A DNA stretch of 64,000 bases from Sphaerosporella brunnea (Eukaryota > Ascomycota > Pezizomycetes > Pezizales > Pyronemataceae): NCBI GenBank assembly GCA_008704415.1, contig VXIS01000112.1:1-64000 (forward strand), in the 5' to 3' direction. Position 1 is the first letter of the stretch; every line of letters starts with the position of its first letter. Position numbers and translations under genes: made by a program. Positions 46,186 to 62,489 of this stretch are shown piece after piece. The notes beneath the pieces are model-generated. The model did not search any database, had not been told where the DNA came from, and worked only from the letters and a program-made list of their open reading frames with translations.

Positions 46186-48576
46186 TCAGCCACGGTACCT
46201 GTAGCCTCCATCTCCATATGGGGGATATCCAGCTGGAGGCGGCGGGGGCATCGGTGGTGGCATCGGTGGTGGCATGCTGTAACGTTCTCTGCCCACGTCT
46301 GGCCGAACGCTTGCTGCTCTGTAACCTCTGTCACCGTAATATTCCGCGGCATCTGGGCGCACACTGGGCAGGCGAGGAGGGATAGGAGGGGGAGGGTGAT
46401 GGTACGGCCCATCTCCAGGCCTTACACTAGCGCGTCCACCAAGATCCCTCGGATCCGGCCTCCCATAGTAATCCATGGTGGGCCTTGGAGGATACTCCAA
46501 TGGGTCAAGAGACGGAGGAGCGACCGTGGCCCTTGATGGTGCTCGAACGTATTCGTGCGGGGGAGGGTACGGGGCAGCAAAGGGCATTGCAGGTCGCATT
46601 GGTGGCACGCCGGGATAATCGCGCTCCCTGTAACTTCTATAATCCTCCTCTCTGCGAAGCATCTCACTCTCAAGGCGCGCCGGTGGGTATGGAGACTCGG
46701 CGTAGCGCGCAGGGGGTGGCGGATAGTAGGGGTCACGTGCCTCATAGTAAGGACGCTCACGCAGCGGAGGATATGTGTACTCCAATCCCGTCGGCTCGGC
46801 CCTTGGAGGAGCCATGGATTCAGCACGGCCTGCTTCGTCGATTGGGCGAGTAGCAGCAGCCCCTGGGATGGCCGGCCGACCCTTCCTTACACCCGACGGG
46901 CCGGGTGAGCCAGCTGGTGGCCTCATGTTCATCGCGGTAGGACTGTTGGTGCCTTCCGGGGATAGTCTTCTTCCTCGTCGACCCGGGGAGACAGACCGGC
47001 TGTCTCTGCGCCTTACATACATGTCTGGGGGAGAGGCAGATCTGCGGACGGACTGGTAGCGCACGGAAGGCGGAGGTCTAGAGGGGAATCGAGCCGGGGG
47101 ATAGTCATCATAGGCAGACCGTGGTGGGTAGTACGGCGCACCCACTGGAGGGGGTGCATAAGGAGGGGGGTAGGCCCTTCGGTAGTCAAGCGCCGGTGAG
47201 TGGTAAGCGTACTGATCTTCCCTACCATAAGGATAAGGCTCGTAAGACGGACGGGGTGGAGGGAAGTGGGGTGGTGGCTGATGATGAGGGGGGTAGTCAT
47301 GGAAAGCAGGATCGGGAGGAGGGTAGTAGAGCGGCCTGTTGGGATATCTGGGCTCTCTGCTCGATGGGCGTAGATTTGGTCGCTCAGGCGAAACAGGCCT
47401 TCGAGCGTACTCCTCGCGGGGGAGGAAAGGCGATGCGACTAGTTCCTGCTTGATGTAAGGTTCTGGAGATGCTCGGGGCCGTTTTGACGGCGGCGGTACC
47501 TGAGAAGGGTGTTGTAGCGACGGAGGCGGCGGCGAGGCTCGTTCCGCGTTATTCAGCTCGTTGATGCGCTCTTGTGATTCGACTCGGGCCATGTTCGCCG
47601 GCCGGACGGGCTGCGGAGCAGCTGGTGACAGCTGACTGGTGGCAGAGTATCTGGGCTGTGGAGAATGAGTCCTCGCCGACAGTGCAGCTGGTGTTGGCTG
47701 CAGAGGCGGGACACTGTCCCGTATGTAAAGTGATGGTGGTTGGTGCACTGCAGCAGGAGCAGGAGCAGAAGCAGGAGCAGGAGCAGGAGCAGGAGGAGGA
47801 GCTGGAGCTCGAGCTGGAGCTGGAGCAGGAACTGGAGTTGGAGCTGGAGCAGGAGCTGGAGCTGGAGCAGGAGCTGGAGCAGGAGCTGGAGCAGGAGCTG
47901 GAGCAGGAGCTGGAGCAGGAGCTGGAGGCGGCGGCGGTTGCCGTCTCTGTCGTTCCCGATCGCGTGCCCTCTGAGCGTCCACCATATCCCTCTGCTCCCG
48001 TTGCGGTTCCAACGTCCCTGCTCGCTCAGCAGCCTCTGCATTTGTCTCTTCTCTGCGATCTCTGTCCAAGCTTGCAGCCATCTCTCCTCTGCGTTCCACC
48101 CGCTTCTCCTTCTCTTCACCATCCCCAAAGAATCCTTTCAACTTATTGATCGACGCCGGATCCTCGGGTCGGTCCACCGGCTTGATCCTGATCCCAGCCT
48201 TCTCCATCGCCTCTTCTAGGTCGACATCCTCTTCTTCTGATACCGCGTGCCCATTTCTCACCTCCATTCCCAGCTTCGCATCGTATCGTTTCTGCTCCAA
48301 TTGATGGCGCACCTCCTGTTCGATCCTCTGCCTTTTGAGCGTAGTCTCAGCCTTGATCAGCACATCACTCTTTGTAAGAAGCACTCCGTCGATCTGGCCA
48401 TTTGTAGTTGTAGTTGCTGTTGCGGTGTTGGTGTTGGCGCGCGAGATGCTAGGCGGCTTGAACCGCGCGTGTTTCCACGTATAGATCTGGTTTCGAAGTT
48501 CCACCAGCTTCTGGAAGGCAGCGAGCTCCTCCGGAGTGTCGATAGGGGAGGGTACGGCTGCAGCGGCAACTTCCAT
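46186..48576 (-). CDS. Unrecognised proline-rich disordered protein with a Pro-Ala repeat
   Basis: A single open exon of 796 codons with strong coding character but no domain I recognise. The N-terminal about 200 residues look folded or helical: DTPEELAAFQKLVELRNQIY and TWKHARFKPP, then LKRQRIEQEVRHQLEQKRYD. A (PA)n tract of roughly 60 residues follows (forward 47750-47935). The rest is extremely rich in Pro, Tyr, Arg and Ser (repeated PPPHF, PPYAPPP, YYPP, RRSASPP, SVSPGRRGRR), ending MPPPMPPPPPAGYPP and GGYRYRG. RS/SP dipeptides and the Tyr/Arg-rich tail resemble RNA-processing or condensate-forming proteins, which is an inference only. The start codon (48576) is 220 bp from the divergent sdt1 start. 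Confidence 0.8.
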   Translation of the reverse strand: MEVAAAAVPSPIDTPEELAAFQKLVELRNQIYTWKHARFKPPSISRANTNTATATTTTNGQIDGVLLTKSDVLIKAETTLKRQRIEQEVRHQLEQKRYDAKLGMEVRNGHAVSEEEDVDLEEAMEKAGIRIKPVDRPEDPASINKLKGFFGDGEEKEKRVERRGEMAASLDRDRREETNAEAAERAGTLEPQREQRDMVDAQRARDRERQRRQPPPPPAPAPAPAPAPAPAPAPAPAPAPAPAPAPTPVPAPAPARAPAPPPAPAPAPASAPAPAAVHQPPSLYIRDSVPPLQPTPAALSARTHSPQPRYSATSQLSPAAPQPVRPANMARVESQERINELNNAERASPPPPSLQHPSQVPPPSKRPRASPEPYIKQELVASPFLPREEYARRPVSPERPNLRPSSREPRYPNRPLYYPPPDPAFHDYPPHHQPPPHFPPPRPSYEPYPYGREDQYAYHSPALDYRRAYPPPYAPPPVGAPYYPPRSAYDDYPPARFPSRPPPSVRYQSVRRSASPPDMYVRRRDSRSVSPGRRGRRLSPEGTNSPTAMNMRPPAGSPGPSGVRKGRPAIPGAAATRPIDEAGRAESMAPPRAEPTGLEYTYPPLRERPYYEARDPYYPPPPARYAESPYPPARLESEMLRREEDYRSYRERDYPGVPPMRPAMPFAAPYPPPHEYVRAPSRATVAPPSLDPLEYPPRPTMDYYGRPDPRDLGGRASVRPGDGPYHHPPPPIPPRLPSVRPDAAEYYGDRGYRAASVRPDVGRERYSMPPPMPPPMPPPPPAGYPPYGDGGYRYRG
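47750..47935 (-). repeat. Pro-Ala coding trinucleotide-pair repeat
   Basis: On the plus strand the unit GCAGGAGCTGGA and related 6 bp GGAGCA/GGAGCT units repeat about 30 times. In the coding (minus) strand they give (Pro-Ala)n with a few Thr, Val and Arg interruptions. The two non-coding frames of the opposite strand also stay open (Glu-Leu-Gln and Arg-Ser-Trp repeats), which explains the long antisense frames here. Confidence 0.85.
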
Positions 48577-48796
48577 GATGTTGGGCCGTGGTGGTGGTGG
48601 ACGCGTGCGTGATGGTGGTGGTGGTGGGTTGGTGGCTGATCTTGTAAGGGGGATGAAACAACTCTTCTTTGATCCCTCGGCTTATCAGATCAAGATAACA
48701 GAAGCCTTCGTCGTCACCGCTTCTCGTTCGGATGAGCCATGAGTAATCCACACCCTTGCTCGCGATAGACACCCCCAAATCTTCATCAGCACCACC

Positions 48797-49673
48797 ATGG
48801 AGAACTCCAACGCTACTGGCGATGGCCGCCCCGTCTTCTTCTTCGATATTGACAACTGCGTAAGCTCTTTGTCCGTCAGAGCGCACCAGTAGCTAACCTC
48901 AGCTCCAGCTCTATTCGCGCAGCAAGAAGGTCTATCACCGCACATCGGTCTTCGAGCTGACGTGCTAACACCTCGCAGGTGCACGACATGATGAAGACAT
49001 TGATCCGGCAATATTTCGCAACGCACCTGCAGCTCTCACCGGAGGAGTCGCAAACACTGCACGAAACCTACTACCAACAATACGGGCTGGCAATCGAAGG
49101 TCTAGTGCGGCACCACAAGATTGATCCCTTAGAATACAACCGCCTCGTCGACGACGCTCTACCTCTCGAGGCGGTACTACACCCGGATCCCGAGCTTCGC
49201 GCGCTGCTACAATCCATCAACACCTCCAAAGTCAAGCTCTGGCTATTTACAAATGCCTACGTTAACCACGGCAAGCGCGTTGTAAAGCTTCTAGGGGTTG
49301 AAGATCTCTTCGAAGGTCTGCCTTAACCCCCGCTTCCCGCCGGAACCCGGCTGATGAGATGGCGGGATGGACAGGAATAACCTATTGCGACTATGCCTCC
49401 CCACCACTGGTCTGCAAGCCCAAGCGGGAAGCCTATGAGCTGGCGATGCGACAGAGCGGTGCCACAGACCCGGGTAAATGCTACTTCATCGACGACAGCG
49501 CAATAAACTGTCAAGCCGCTGTAGAATTCGGCTGGAAGAATGTAATCCACAAGCTCGAACCTGAAGATCCCGACCCAGAGTTCCCCCATGGAAGGTGGCA
49601 CATTAGAGATCTGAAGGAACTGAAGACTATCTTCCCTGAGGTTTTCAAAGAGGGAGAAGTAGAAGCGAAATAG
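48797..49673 (+). CDS. sdt1: HAD-superfamily pyrimidine 5'-nucleotidase (Sdt1-like)
   Basis: Hydrolyses pyrimidine (and possibly nicotinamide) mononucleotides, like yeast Sdt1/Phm8. All HAD motifs are visible. Motif I FFFDIDNCLYS has both aspartates, split by an intron right after DNC (GTAAGC). Motif II is LWLFTNAYVNHGKRVV (T/N), motif III is VCKPKREAYELAM (K), and motif IV is CYFIDDSAINCQAA (DD). Exons: MENSNATGDGRPVFFFDIDN..C / LYSRSKK / VHDMMKTLIRQYFATHLQLS.. / ITYCDYASPP..EGEVEAK. The intron after DLFEG occupies about 49315-49377. The motif-I to helix spacing and the YQQYGLAIEGL element are typical of this subfamily. Length is about 240 residues. It is divergent from the proline-rich gene and convergent with sec23. 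Confidence 0.9.
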
Positions 49674-50034
49674 ATGGGTGTGTTTCTTTGGGGGGGAGGG
49701 GGGGCTGATACCTTTAGATCTGGAGCGCATATACTTCGTAGATTGTCTGGACTTTTCCTCCGGTAATTTTTTCTCTAGCTAGGTGTTAACATTTCATGAA
49801 AGCGAGTGCAATTTTATGATGTAACCATGGTTCGGGGAACACCACCGACTTCGATGCTCTTAATTGTCTCAGTTAACCAACAGAGTACATGACAAAATAC
49901 ATCAAGGCTGAAAAAAAAGGATCATCAAACAAGAAAAAAATAACACCACGAAAAACAATAAAAAGCATCAAAGCCGATATTTTGCCCTGCCCCTTCTACA
50001 GCGCTGCCTGAATAGCATCATCGCGTTCCATTAC
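49674..50034. other. Convergent intergenic region, sdt1 and sec23 3' ends
   Basis: 361 bp of A/T-rich sequence with A-runs at 49910-49960. It contains only the expected untranslated regions. Confidence 0.45.
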
Positions 50035-56233
<6,199 letters not shown>

Positions 56234-57397
56234 AGTCATCATGTGTAGTAGCTACTGACGCGTGGTGAGGCGACGCTGACTTAGGTGAAAGCTTGCGAAT
56301 GCGAGAGACCTATGCGTAGAGGCCGCCTCAGGAAATCGGAATAGATGTGGGGTTGGTGGAAACTGGTCGATGGGTAGAAGGGTGCACAAACTAGATGGTA
56401 GCGCGTTGGTGAGCTCTGCAACACCGGTGAAAGCGAAAGGGTACTAGTCAGTATGGGTGGCTGGTAGGAGGATGGGGGAAGGGAGGTAGACGATGGGGTT
56501 GGGTTGGTTTGGGGGAGAGGTTTCGTTGCTAGTATAGAAAGAAGTTGGAGTTGAGTTCTGAAGAGCCCCACTCAGCCCGTAGTACGTTTCTCGTAATACG
56601 CACCCACTCACTCACTCTCACTCAGTGCCAAATTGCCAACTCTCTTGAGCTGCTCTATCTAGTAGAGAAAGCGAGTTAGAAATGGAAGCTTGTTTCACCT
56701 CTCGTCTCCTTGCTTCACCTTTGGAAATATCTAGTCCAATAGGTACATACTCTGTATGTAAGTAGTCCTCTAGATCTGCTGTTAGTGATTCACAAGGCTT
56801 AAGGTTCGCCAATAGCCGGAGGAACCCCCAAACCATCTTATCAGGATTACCTCTCCAGAGAGATCGCATCATGTGCGGGAAGAAACACACAAGCTGCTTA
56901 TTATTATTATTAATCCACTCAAAAGGGTGTTTAATTTTATCGAGTGATTGGATGTGTTTCAGTATGTCTACCAGAGTGCAGCTTGCCTCAAAGCAGAAAA
57001 AAGAGCAAATGCCCTGATAGACCGATGCGTACAGTATCGTGAAATGGTATTTAACTCGAGTTGAGTGTCCCGAGCCGCCAGGAAGGAAAATGTATGTTCT
57101 TATTCTTCTCGAAGGAGAAAATCAACAAGTCCGCCCTTCTATGGCTGGACGGACGGCTTGACATGCACCAAGCACCATATCATCCCTCCTCATCGTCGCA
57201 TCTACCCGATCCAACAATGTACAACGCCGATGATCCCAAAATTACCAAAACCACATCTCGAAATCGCCTATCCAGCAAGGCTTCAATCCAACCAAAGGAA
57301 ACAAAAACCACAAATAAGCAGGATGGGAAATATTCGCCGGGAAACCAATGAAGCTTAACAGGAATGCAAGAGAGGAAAAAAAAGGAAAAGATTCTCA
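56234..57397. other. Intergenic region upstream of the cullin gene, with one orphan frame
   Basis: The cullin promoter and leader occupy about 56234-56600. A minus-strand open stretch at 56618-56950 is annotated separately. The rest is A/T-rich and featureless. Confidence 0.4.
56618..56890 (-). pseudogene. Orphan open frame, possible gene or transposon remnant
   Basis: The 90-codon frame starting at the ATG near 56890 reads MCFFPHMMRSLWRGNPDKMV, then WGFLRLLANLKPCESLTADL and EDYLHTEYVPIGLDISKGEA. The frame is open upstream past 57060 without another ATG (LVDILKHIQSLDKIKHPFEW). The sequence looks protein-like but I do not recognise a family, and no splice sites or neighbours support a complete gene. 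It is most likely a relic. Confidence 0.3.
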
Positions 57398-58957
57398 TTA
57401 CCGAGCCGACGAAACTCGCTCAACAACCCTGGGGCATCCTGTTAGTAGGATAAGGCAACATGCGAAACTCTTGCTCACCTAAACACGCTCACAGTGAACG
57501 TAGCAATCCAAGCGCACAACGCGAGGAAAAGAAAGGCAGCCAGAGCTCTCTGGCGATTACAAATCGGGTCTATTACTGGAGTGATGGGGCCCTGCATAAT
57601 GTTGCCGGGATCAGCGCTGCATTGTTCATCGGGGTACAGGTTTCATCTTACACCGGAACCCTCAGCCATGTCCATCGCTCTGCAGCTCCAACGTACATCA
57701 AATAGAGAATCGAATGCCAAAGAAAGATTGGCCGAGTCGAAGACGATGAAGATTAGATCAAACATTACTGCACATGGAAGTTAGCGGCTGCAGATGCAAG
57801 TGGATTGGCTGCCCTACTCAACCGTATTTTCATCTTAGGAGACCGCAAACCTAAAGGTTTCCCAGAATATTCGTCGTAAGTGATGTATATGAGATATACC
57901 AATGCAAGCGCGTCGACCACAATGGCCATAATGGTCGAAGCCTTTTGTTGCACACCGAAACTCCAGCTCAATCTATAGATGCTGCCAGCAAGCGCCAAAG
58001 CAATCAAAGACAACGTCCAGATGATCGAGCGGAAAAATAAGGGAACCATGGGACTGTTCAAGAGCATGATCTACCACAACCTGTGAGCCCACGCCAAAAT
58101 AGCAACCACACCGTCGAGGAAACCCAACATGAATCCGCTTGTACCATATCCGCCGCTTTTTCTTCCCAAATATTTCCATGGGATCGTCCCCAGAACTTGC
58201 TCCTTCATTCTCCGGATCCCGAGAATCCCGTGCGAGCCATGGAGCATTGAGATCCGGCTGTTCCGCCAACCAGCTGTCTCCAGCTTTCTCCGAATGAGCG
58301 GTATTTGGCGGGTAAGCCGTCCTGGCGACGAAGCCTTTCCATCTGCTCTCTTGCACAATCGGCGATGACGGTGTTATGGGTGCTTCCTCCCTCTGCTCAT
58401 TGTGAACCGAGTGTGGGGGCCTTCGGTGGATCGGGGGTGGTACACGCAACACTTCCTCCTCATCTTCTTCTCGCCGCTGAACCCATGCTGGAGAAAGAAG
58501 CCCGCAAGTCAGTTCACTGAACACAGCGGTTGGGCGTCTCGGAGGGGGAGGCAGGAAACTAACTCGGGAGCGTTCTGATATGTCTGCTGGCTGAATCTGG
58601 CAACAAGGGATCTCGGATAGTTCCTTCAATCATATCGGCAATGCCGTTGCTTACGTTGGCAGAGTGGTTTCCGTTGCAACCAGAAACGCTTCCGTGCGAT
58701 CTAGAAGATATAGAATTCCCGGCGGAGGAGGTTGCGCGAACTGCAGCGCTGCCAAGGGCTTCGGCGCGTCGCTGGTGTGATGAAGTTGTTGCAGAGGAGT
58801 CACCGGCAGGCGAGAGCAGCGAATTGCGGGCGAGAGGGGGAGGAGGGCCATTATTGGCGGCGTTGAGAGCGGCTGGTGTGGTTGGCGAGGTTGGCCTCAC
58901 ATCGTCTGGGGGATGAGGCGTTGATGTGGTGGCCATCGCCTCAGTGGGCGACGACAC
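57398..58957 (-). CDS. srf1: Srf1-like regulator of phospholipase D (multi-pass membrane protein)
   Basis: Yeast Srf1 is an integral membrane protein that modulates the phospholipase D Spo14. After a long Ser/Pro-rich cytosolic N-terminus (MSSPTEAMATTSTPHPPDDV, later EDEEEVLRVPPPIHRRPPHS and KKKRRIWYKRIH) come four membrane segments: PLFFRSIIWTLSLIALALAG, IMAIVVDALALVYLIYITYD, RLIMFDLIFIVFDSANLSLA and LAAFLFLALCAWIATFTVSV. The order LLNSPMVPL, YDEYSGKPLGLRSPK, DSANLSLAFDSL is typical of Srf1. Introns: GTTAGT after TLP; GTTGGG..GGTAG joining KRIH to IMLLNSP (this removes an apparent in-frame TAG at 58071); GTAGGG..TGCAG joining IRL to IMFD; GTGTAA/GTAAGA-type after EGSG; and GTGAGC..CCCAG giving the end FRVVERVSSAR. 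Length is about 420 residues. Confidence 0.82.
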
Positions 58958-59696
58958 TCCGGATTGGACGACAGTTGATTTTTAGAAGACTGTTGAGGTG
59001 AAACCGTTTTTTTTTTTTTTTTTTTGGGGGGGGCGGATTTCGTAGTGAGCTGACGATAGGTAGCAGCCTTCGAAGTGAGGCTGTGCACGAGCTCTTTGAC
59101 GGAGCTATCTCTCCCCTTGTCTCTCTCTCTTTTTGGCGGAGGGTGAACGAGTTGTTGCGATGATTCGGGGATGGGGACTTTTGCTGGCATAGGCAAAGCT
59201 GACCGCAAGGGAGGTTTGCTTGGGGGGGGAGCTGGGCAGTTGAGTTGGTTGTTGGGCTGGGTTTCTGGTTCTAGAGCTCGCGAGGGCAGGCACATGCTAC
59301 TAGTAAATCGGCACGCAACTCCACAGGTGGTGGTATTTATGACGTAGAATCCCCGTTTCAAGTCGCACGGCGTTTCGCAACGGCTGAGGAAAACACCCAC
59401 GAAACCCCTCCGTAGTTAACGAAAACGTCTTGTCAGTACAGTACCCCCGGTGTCGGAGAATTGATCGTAACAATATGTATTGATCTTCCCTCGCTCCTTC
59501 TCTTTGCAGATTCCAGTTCTCCCGGGATTATGTACTTAGTTACATACTTGCCGCTGTGTCGTCGCCTTCAGCATTCGCTGACCCCCGTCAGCAGAACCAC
59601 ACATTTTGCGCCTTGGGCGAAACTATTCCCCCATACGCTGAAGGCCACGACCACCATTATTCATCACCTGCGCATAACGCTGCCTGAGACCTCAAC
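58958..59696. other. Divergent promoter of srf1 and the K+/H+ exchange gene
   Basis: 739 bp between divergent starts. It includes a T17-18 run followed by a G-run at about 59009-59033 and pyrimidine/purine-biased leaders. No gene is seen. Confidence 0.4.
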
Positions 59697-60910
59697 ATGA
59701 GGCTTTTCCTGATCCCGATATCCACCAAGCGCACATTGATATACGGCCAGCGCTTGAACAAGGTCACGCAGGAAACTCCAACGCTCGCAGACAAAGCCTC
59801 TGCGTGAGTGCATGCACCTTCCGCCTACCCGCCCTCCGTGTGCGCGACGACCTCTGACTGAATGCGCTCCTAGCCGGGCTGCGCAATTATGGCTGAAATG
59901 GGTACCTGATCTTTGCCCCACTATTCTTCACACCACGGCTGTTGCGGCGTGAATGCGGGATATGGTATCTGATATTGCGCCGCGGCCACGTAGGAATCGG
60001 CAGAGAAGGGCTGGCAGAAAAAGCTCACCGAGTACGGTAACAAGGTGTTCAATCGGATAGCGTTCGAAGAATGGTGGGTCCACTTTGCAGAAGTACACTG
60101 GATGTCAGAGTGACTGACTGTGCACAGGGGCCTAAAATCAATACCTCCCCTCTCCGCTCGAAAAGAACAAGAAGGGGCAGCGAGCAAAAAGATCGAAGTT
60201 ATTTTCCCACCATCCATAATTTCAGAGCAGAATGTCCCAAAGATAGTTGAACGGCTGGCCACGGAACGAACCTCCCTACACCGTAGGCGGTTGATATGGT
60301 GTTTGATAGGAATGCCGATCTCTGCGCCCTTTGGACTGATCCCCGTGATACCAAATATCCCTTTCTTCTACTTGGCATATCGAGGTATATTTTCCCCGGG
60401 GGAATAATAGACGAGGATTAAAGCTGATGGGTGCTAGCATTCTCTCACTGGAAAGCTCTTTCCGGTGCTAAGCATCTGGAGTTTCTGAGTAATAGGACCC
60501 TCATTCTTCCTGTCAAGAGCGCAGCGCTGGATGCCGTGTATCGCCGACACAACACCGATACAGCCATCGACGATGATGCGCTGGTGAACAAAGAAAAGGT
60601 GGAGTGGACTGAGGTAGCTAAGGCGATACGAAGTGCGCGTAAGGGGGATGAAGGTCACAAGGAAGTCCTCTTGTTGAGGGAAGAGGACGCAGAGGCTGTA
60701 TGTTCTCGTTGTATTTTTGGGAATTAATCGCTGACTCTATTATAGGTTGCAAAAGTTGCAAACGTGCCTGCGCTGGCCGTGGAATGTGAGCGCGCCAGCA
60801 GACAGGTAGCTGAGCAGATGCAGCTTCGCGCAGAGGAAGACGCACAAAAGGTTCGGACAGCCAAAGTCGAGGGGAAACCCATGGCTGAGATCAAAAGCAA
60901 GATTCATTAG
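59697..60910 (+). CDS. Mitochondrial K+/H+ exchange-related protein (Mit_KHE1 family)
   Basis: Member of the family (PF10173) that includes yeast YDL183C, an inner-membrane protein implicated in mitochondrial K+/H+ exchange. Exon 1 is MRLFLIPISTKRTLIYGQRL..LADKASA, the characteristic RLFLxPIS start. Later exons give AAQLWLKW, GWQKKLTEYGNKVFNRIAFE (EW), GLKSIPPLSARKEQ and VIFPPSIISEQNVPKIVERL. A membrane segment follows (RRRLIWCLIGMPISAPFGLI, PVIPNIPFFYLAYR), then AFSHWKALSGAKHLEFLSNR. The C-terminal part is charged (EEDAEAVAKVANVPALAVE) and ends MAEIKSKIH. Five introns are inferred, among them GTGAGT after the first exon, GTATAT..GCTAG after LAYR and GTATGT..TATAG after DAEA. About 290 residues. 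Confidence 0.85.
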
Positions 60911-61206
60911 AGTTCCAACATCTTATAACGCTGCAGTGTATAGATATCTCATCTCTTGTAAAATAAATGGTTCACATAGGTCACGAATAGGTAACGGCGG
61001 ATGGCGTTAAGTATGTAGAATCAAAATTACCAGCGAAGGAAGCTGGTTCCCCTTCTGTATATTTCGGTTCCTCCGGTATCCGCGCTCTCGGGAGTGACGC
61101 CTCACAAATAAGCTTTCATTGCATCATACCATTTAGACCACATCGTAATGCGTGTAGCTCCCACTTTCACAGTCCATCTCATCTCCAGACAAGAGCATAT
61201 CCCTTC
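60911..61206. other. Short intergenic region before the sdhC-like gene
   Basis: 296 bp holding the 3' end of the upstream gene and a compact promoter. Nothing else is recognised. Confidence 0.4.
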
Positions 61207-61797
61207 ATGGCCTTCCGAACCATCTTCCTCCGCCGCTCCCTTCAGCCCTTCAAACACGCCGGGCTTACACCCCCCCGCATTACTTTGACTGCGGCCGCAC
61301 ATCAGATCCGCCTAGCCGCCACGGCCAACCCCTCCTCCAAGCCCCTCGATGATCTCGTAGTTCCTCTCCCGAAACCGCGCGATGAACTCACCACCCCTAT
61401 GCTGGAGGCTCAACGCCGCCACCGTCCTCTAACGCCTCATCTCAGCATCTACCAGCCGCAGCTGACCTGGTACATGTCTGCCTTCCACCGCCTGACGGGC
61501 CTCTTCATCGGGGGCACCTTATATGCCTATCTGGGTGCCTACGCCGTGGCACCGTGGATGGGTTGGCACGTAGATACGAATACGTTGGCATCTATGGTCG
61601 CAAGCTGGCCCGTGGTGGTCAAGTATGTGGGGAAGTTCTGCCTTGCATTCCCGGCTACCTATTATTTCTTGGATACGATCAGACATGAAATCTGGAACTT
61701 CGGGTATTGTCTGGACCTCAAGGATGTTTACAGGACGGGATATGCTGTGTTGGCAGGGACGGCAGTGGGGACAATCTGGTTGATGTTTTTCATGTAG
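61207..61797 (+). CDS. sdhC: Succinate dehydrogenase cytochrome b subunit, SdhC/Sdh3-like (divergent, haem His replaced)
   Basis: Intronless, 196 residues. The N-terminus is an Arg-rich mitochondrial presequence (MAFRTIFLRRSLQPFKHAGL). The ubiquinone-site signature RPLTPHLSIYQPQLTWYMSA plus FHRLTG (residues 73-98) is intact, including the Ser/Arg positions used for quinone binding. Three membrane helices follow (about 95-118, 130-156, 172-195). In canonical SdhC the second helix ends YHxxNGIRHLxWD, with its first His ligating haem b. Here it reads TYYFLDTIRHEIWN, so position 153 is Tyr and NG is replaced by DT. It is therefore either a divergent functional subunit or a paralogue like the dispensable alternative SdhC proteins known in some plant-pathogenic ascomycetes. 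The downstream RH is kept. Confidence 0.85.
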   Translation: MAFRTIFLRRSLQPFKHAGLTPPRITLTAAAHQIRLAATANPSSKPLDDLVVPLPKPRDELTTPMLEAQRRHRPLTPHLSIYQPQLTWYMSAFHRLTGLFIGGTLYAYLGAYAVAPWMGWHVDTNTLASMVASWPVVVKYVGKFCLAFPATYYFLDTIRHEIWNFGYCLDLKDVYRTGYAVLAGTAVGTIWLMFFM

Positions 61798-62489
61798 AAC
61801 CGAGTGATGAGTAGTGATGGTTTGGAATGGAGTGATTGTGTATGATTGAGTTTGCTGGGTTATCTAGTTCCAAGGGTGATAGCTGTTGTTATTCAGCGTA
61901 AACAGCACTTTTCACGGAAAGTGATACGTCGCGTAATTCGGTGTATTGGCTGAAGGTGCATGGTGCTGGTGGGCGAGCAGCCTTATAGTACTGCGCCCTC
62001 ACTCTCATCTATTTAGTTACCTAGTAGCTATGAAATCTCACCCGGCGTGCTCACATACTCGAACCTACCCAGTTCCAACAGTTGCATCCTTAGTGTTACG
62101 AAAAGGCAATGCAGTGTGGGGATCTAAGCTGGTTAGCCATGGATATGGGCTTGTCAGTGAGAGTGAGTGTATGTCTTCGAGCTCACTGTAGATCTAGATC
62201 TCTAGGACAACAGCAAGTTCAACAAGACCCAAAACTTCTTCCACCCGATTGACTTTGAAAGGCACCCCTCTCGCTTGCAGTTTTGTGTTGGCTCGTACCT
62301 GGGTTCCCAAAGCTTCCTTTGGAATATCAACGCTGAAGGTTTGCACAACACATAAACACTCTTACCATCCACTTTCATTCCTTTTTTTTTTCTTTGAGAA
62401 GACTTCCCTTTCTTTTCTGTTCGGACTTTGTTTTTAGGCTCACCATTTTTGAACCGCTTCCCACTCCCACTGCAGCTTGATACAAATCG
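61798..62489. other. Intergenic region upstream of the Kre6/Skn1-like gene
   Basis: A/T-rich 3' side of sdhC and a pyrimidine-rich leader (T9 and CTTT runs at about 62380-62420) of the next gene. No other gene is seen. Confidence 0.4.

Noticed and set aside
47574..48149. Plus-strand frames with Glu-Leu-Gln and Arg-Ser-Trp repeats
   Set aside because: They are antisense readings of the Pro-Ala repeat in the minus-strand gene.
58068..58073. Apparent in-frame stop in srf1
   Set aside because: A GTTGGG..GGTAG intron of about 55 nt joining KRIH to IMLLNSP removes it and restores the conserved order.
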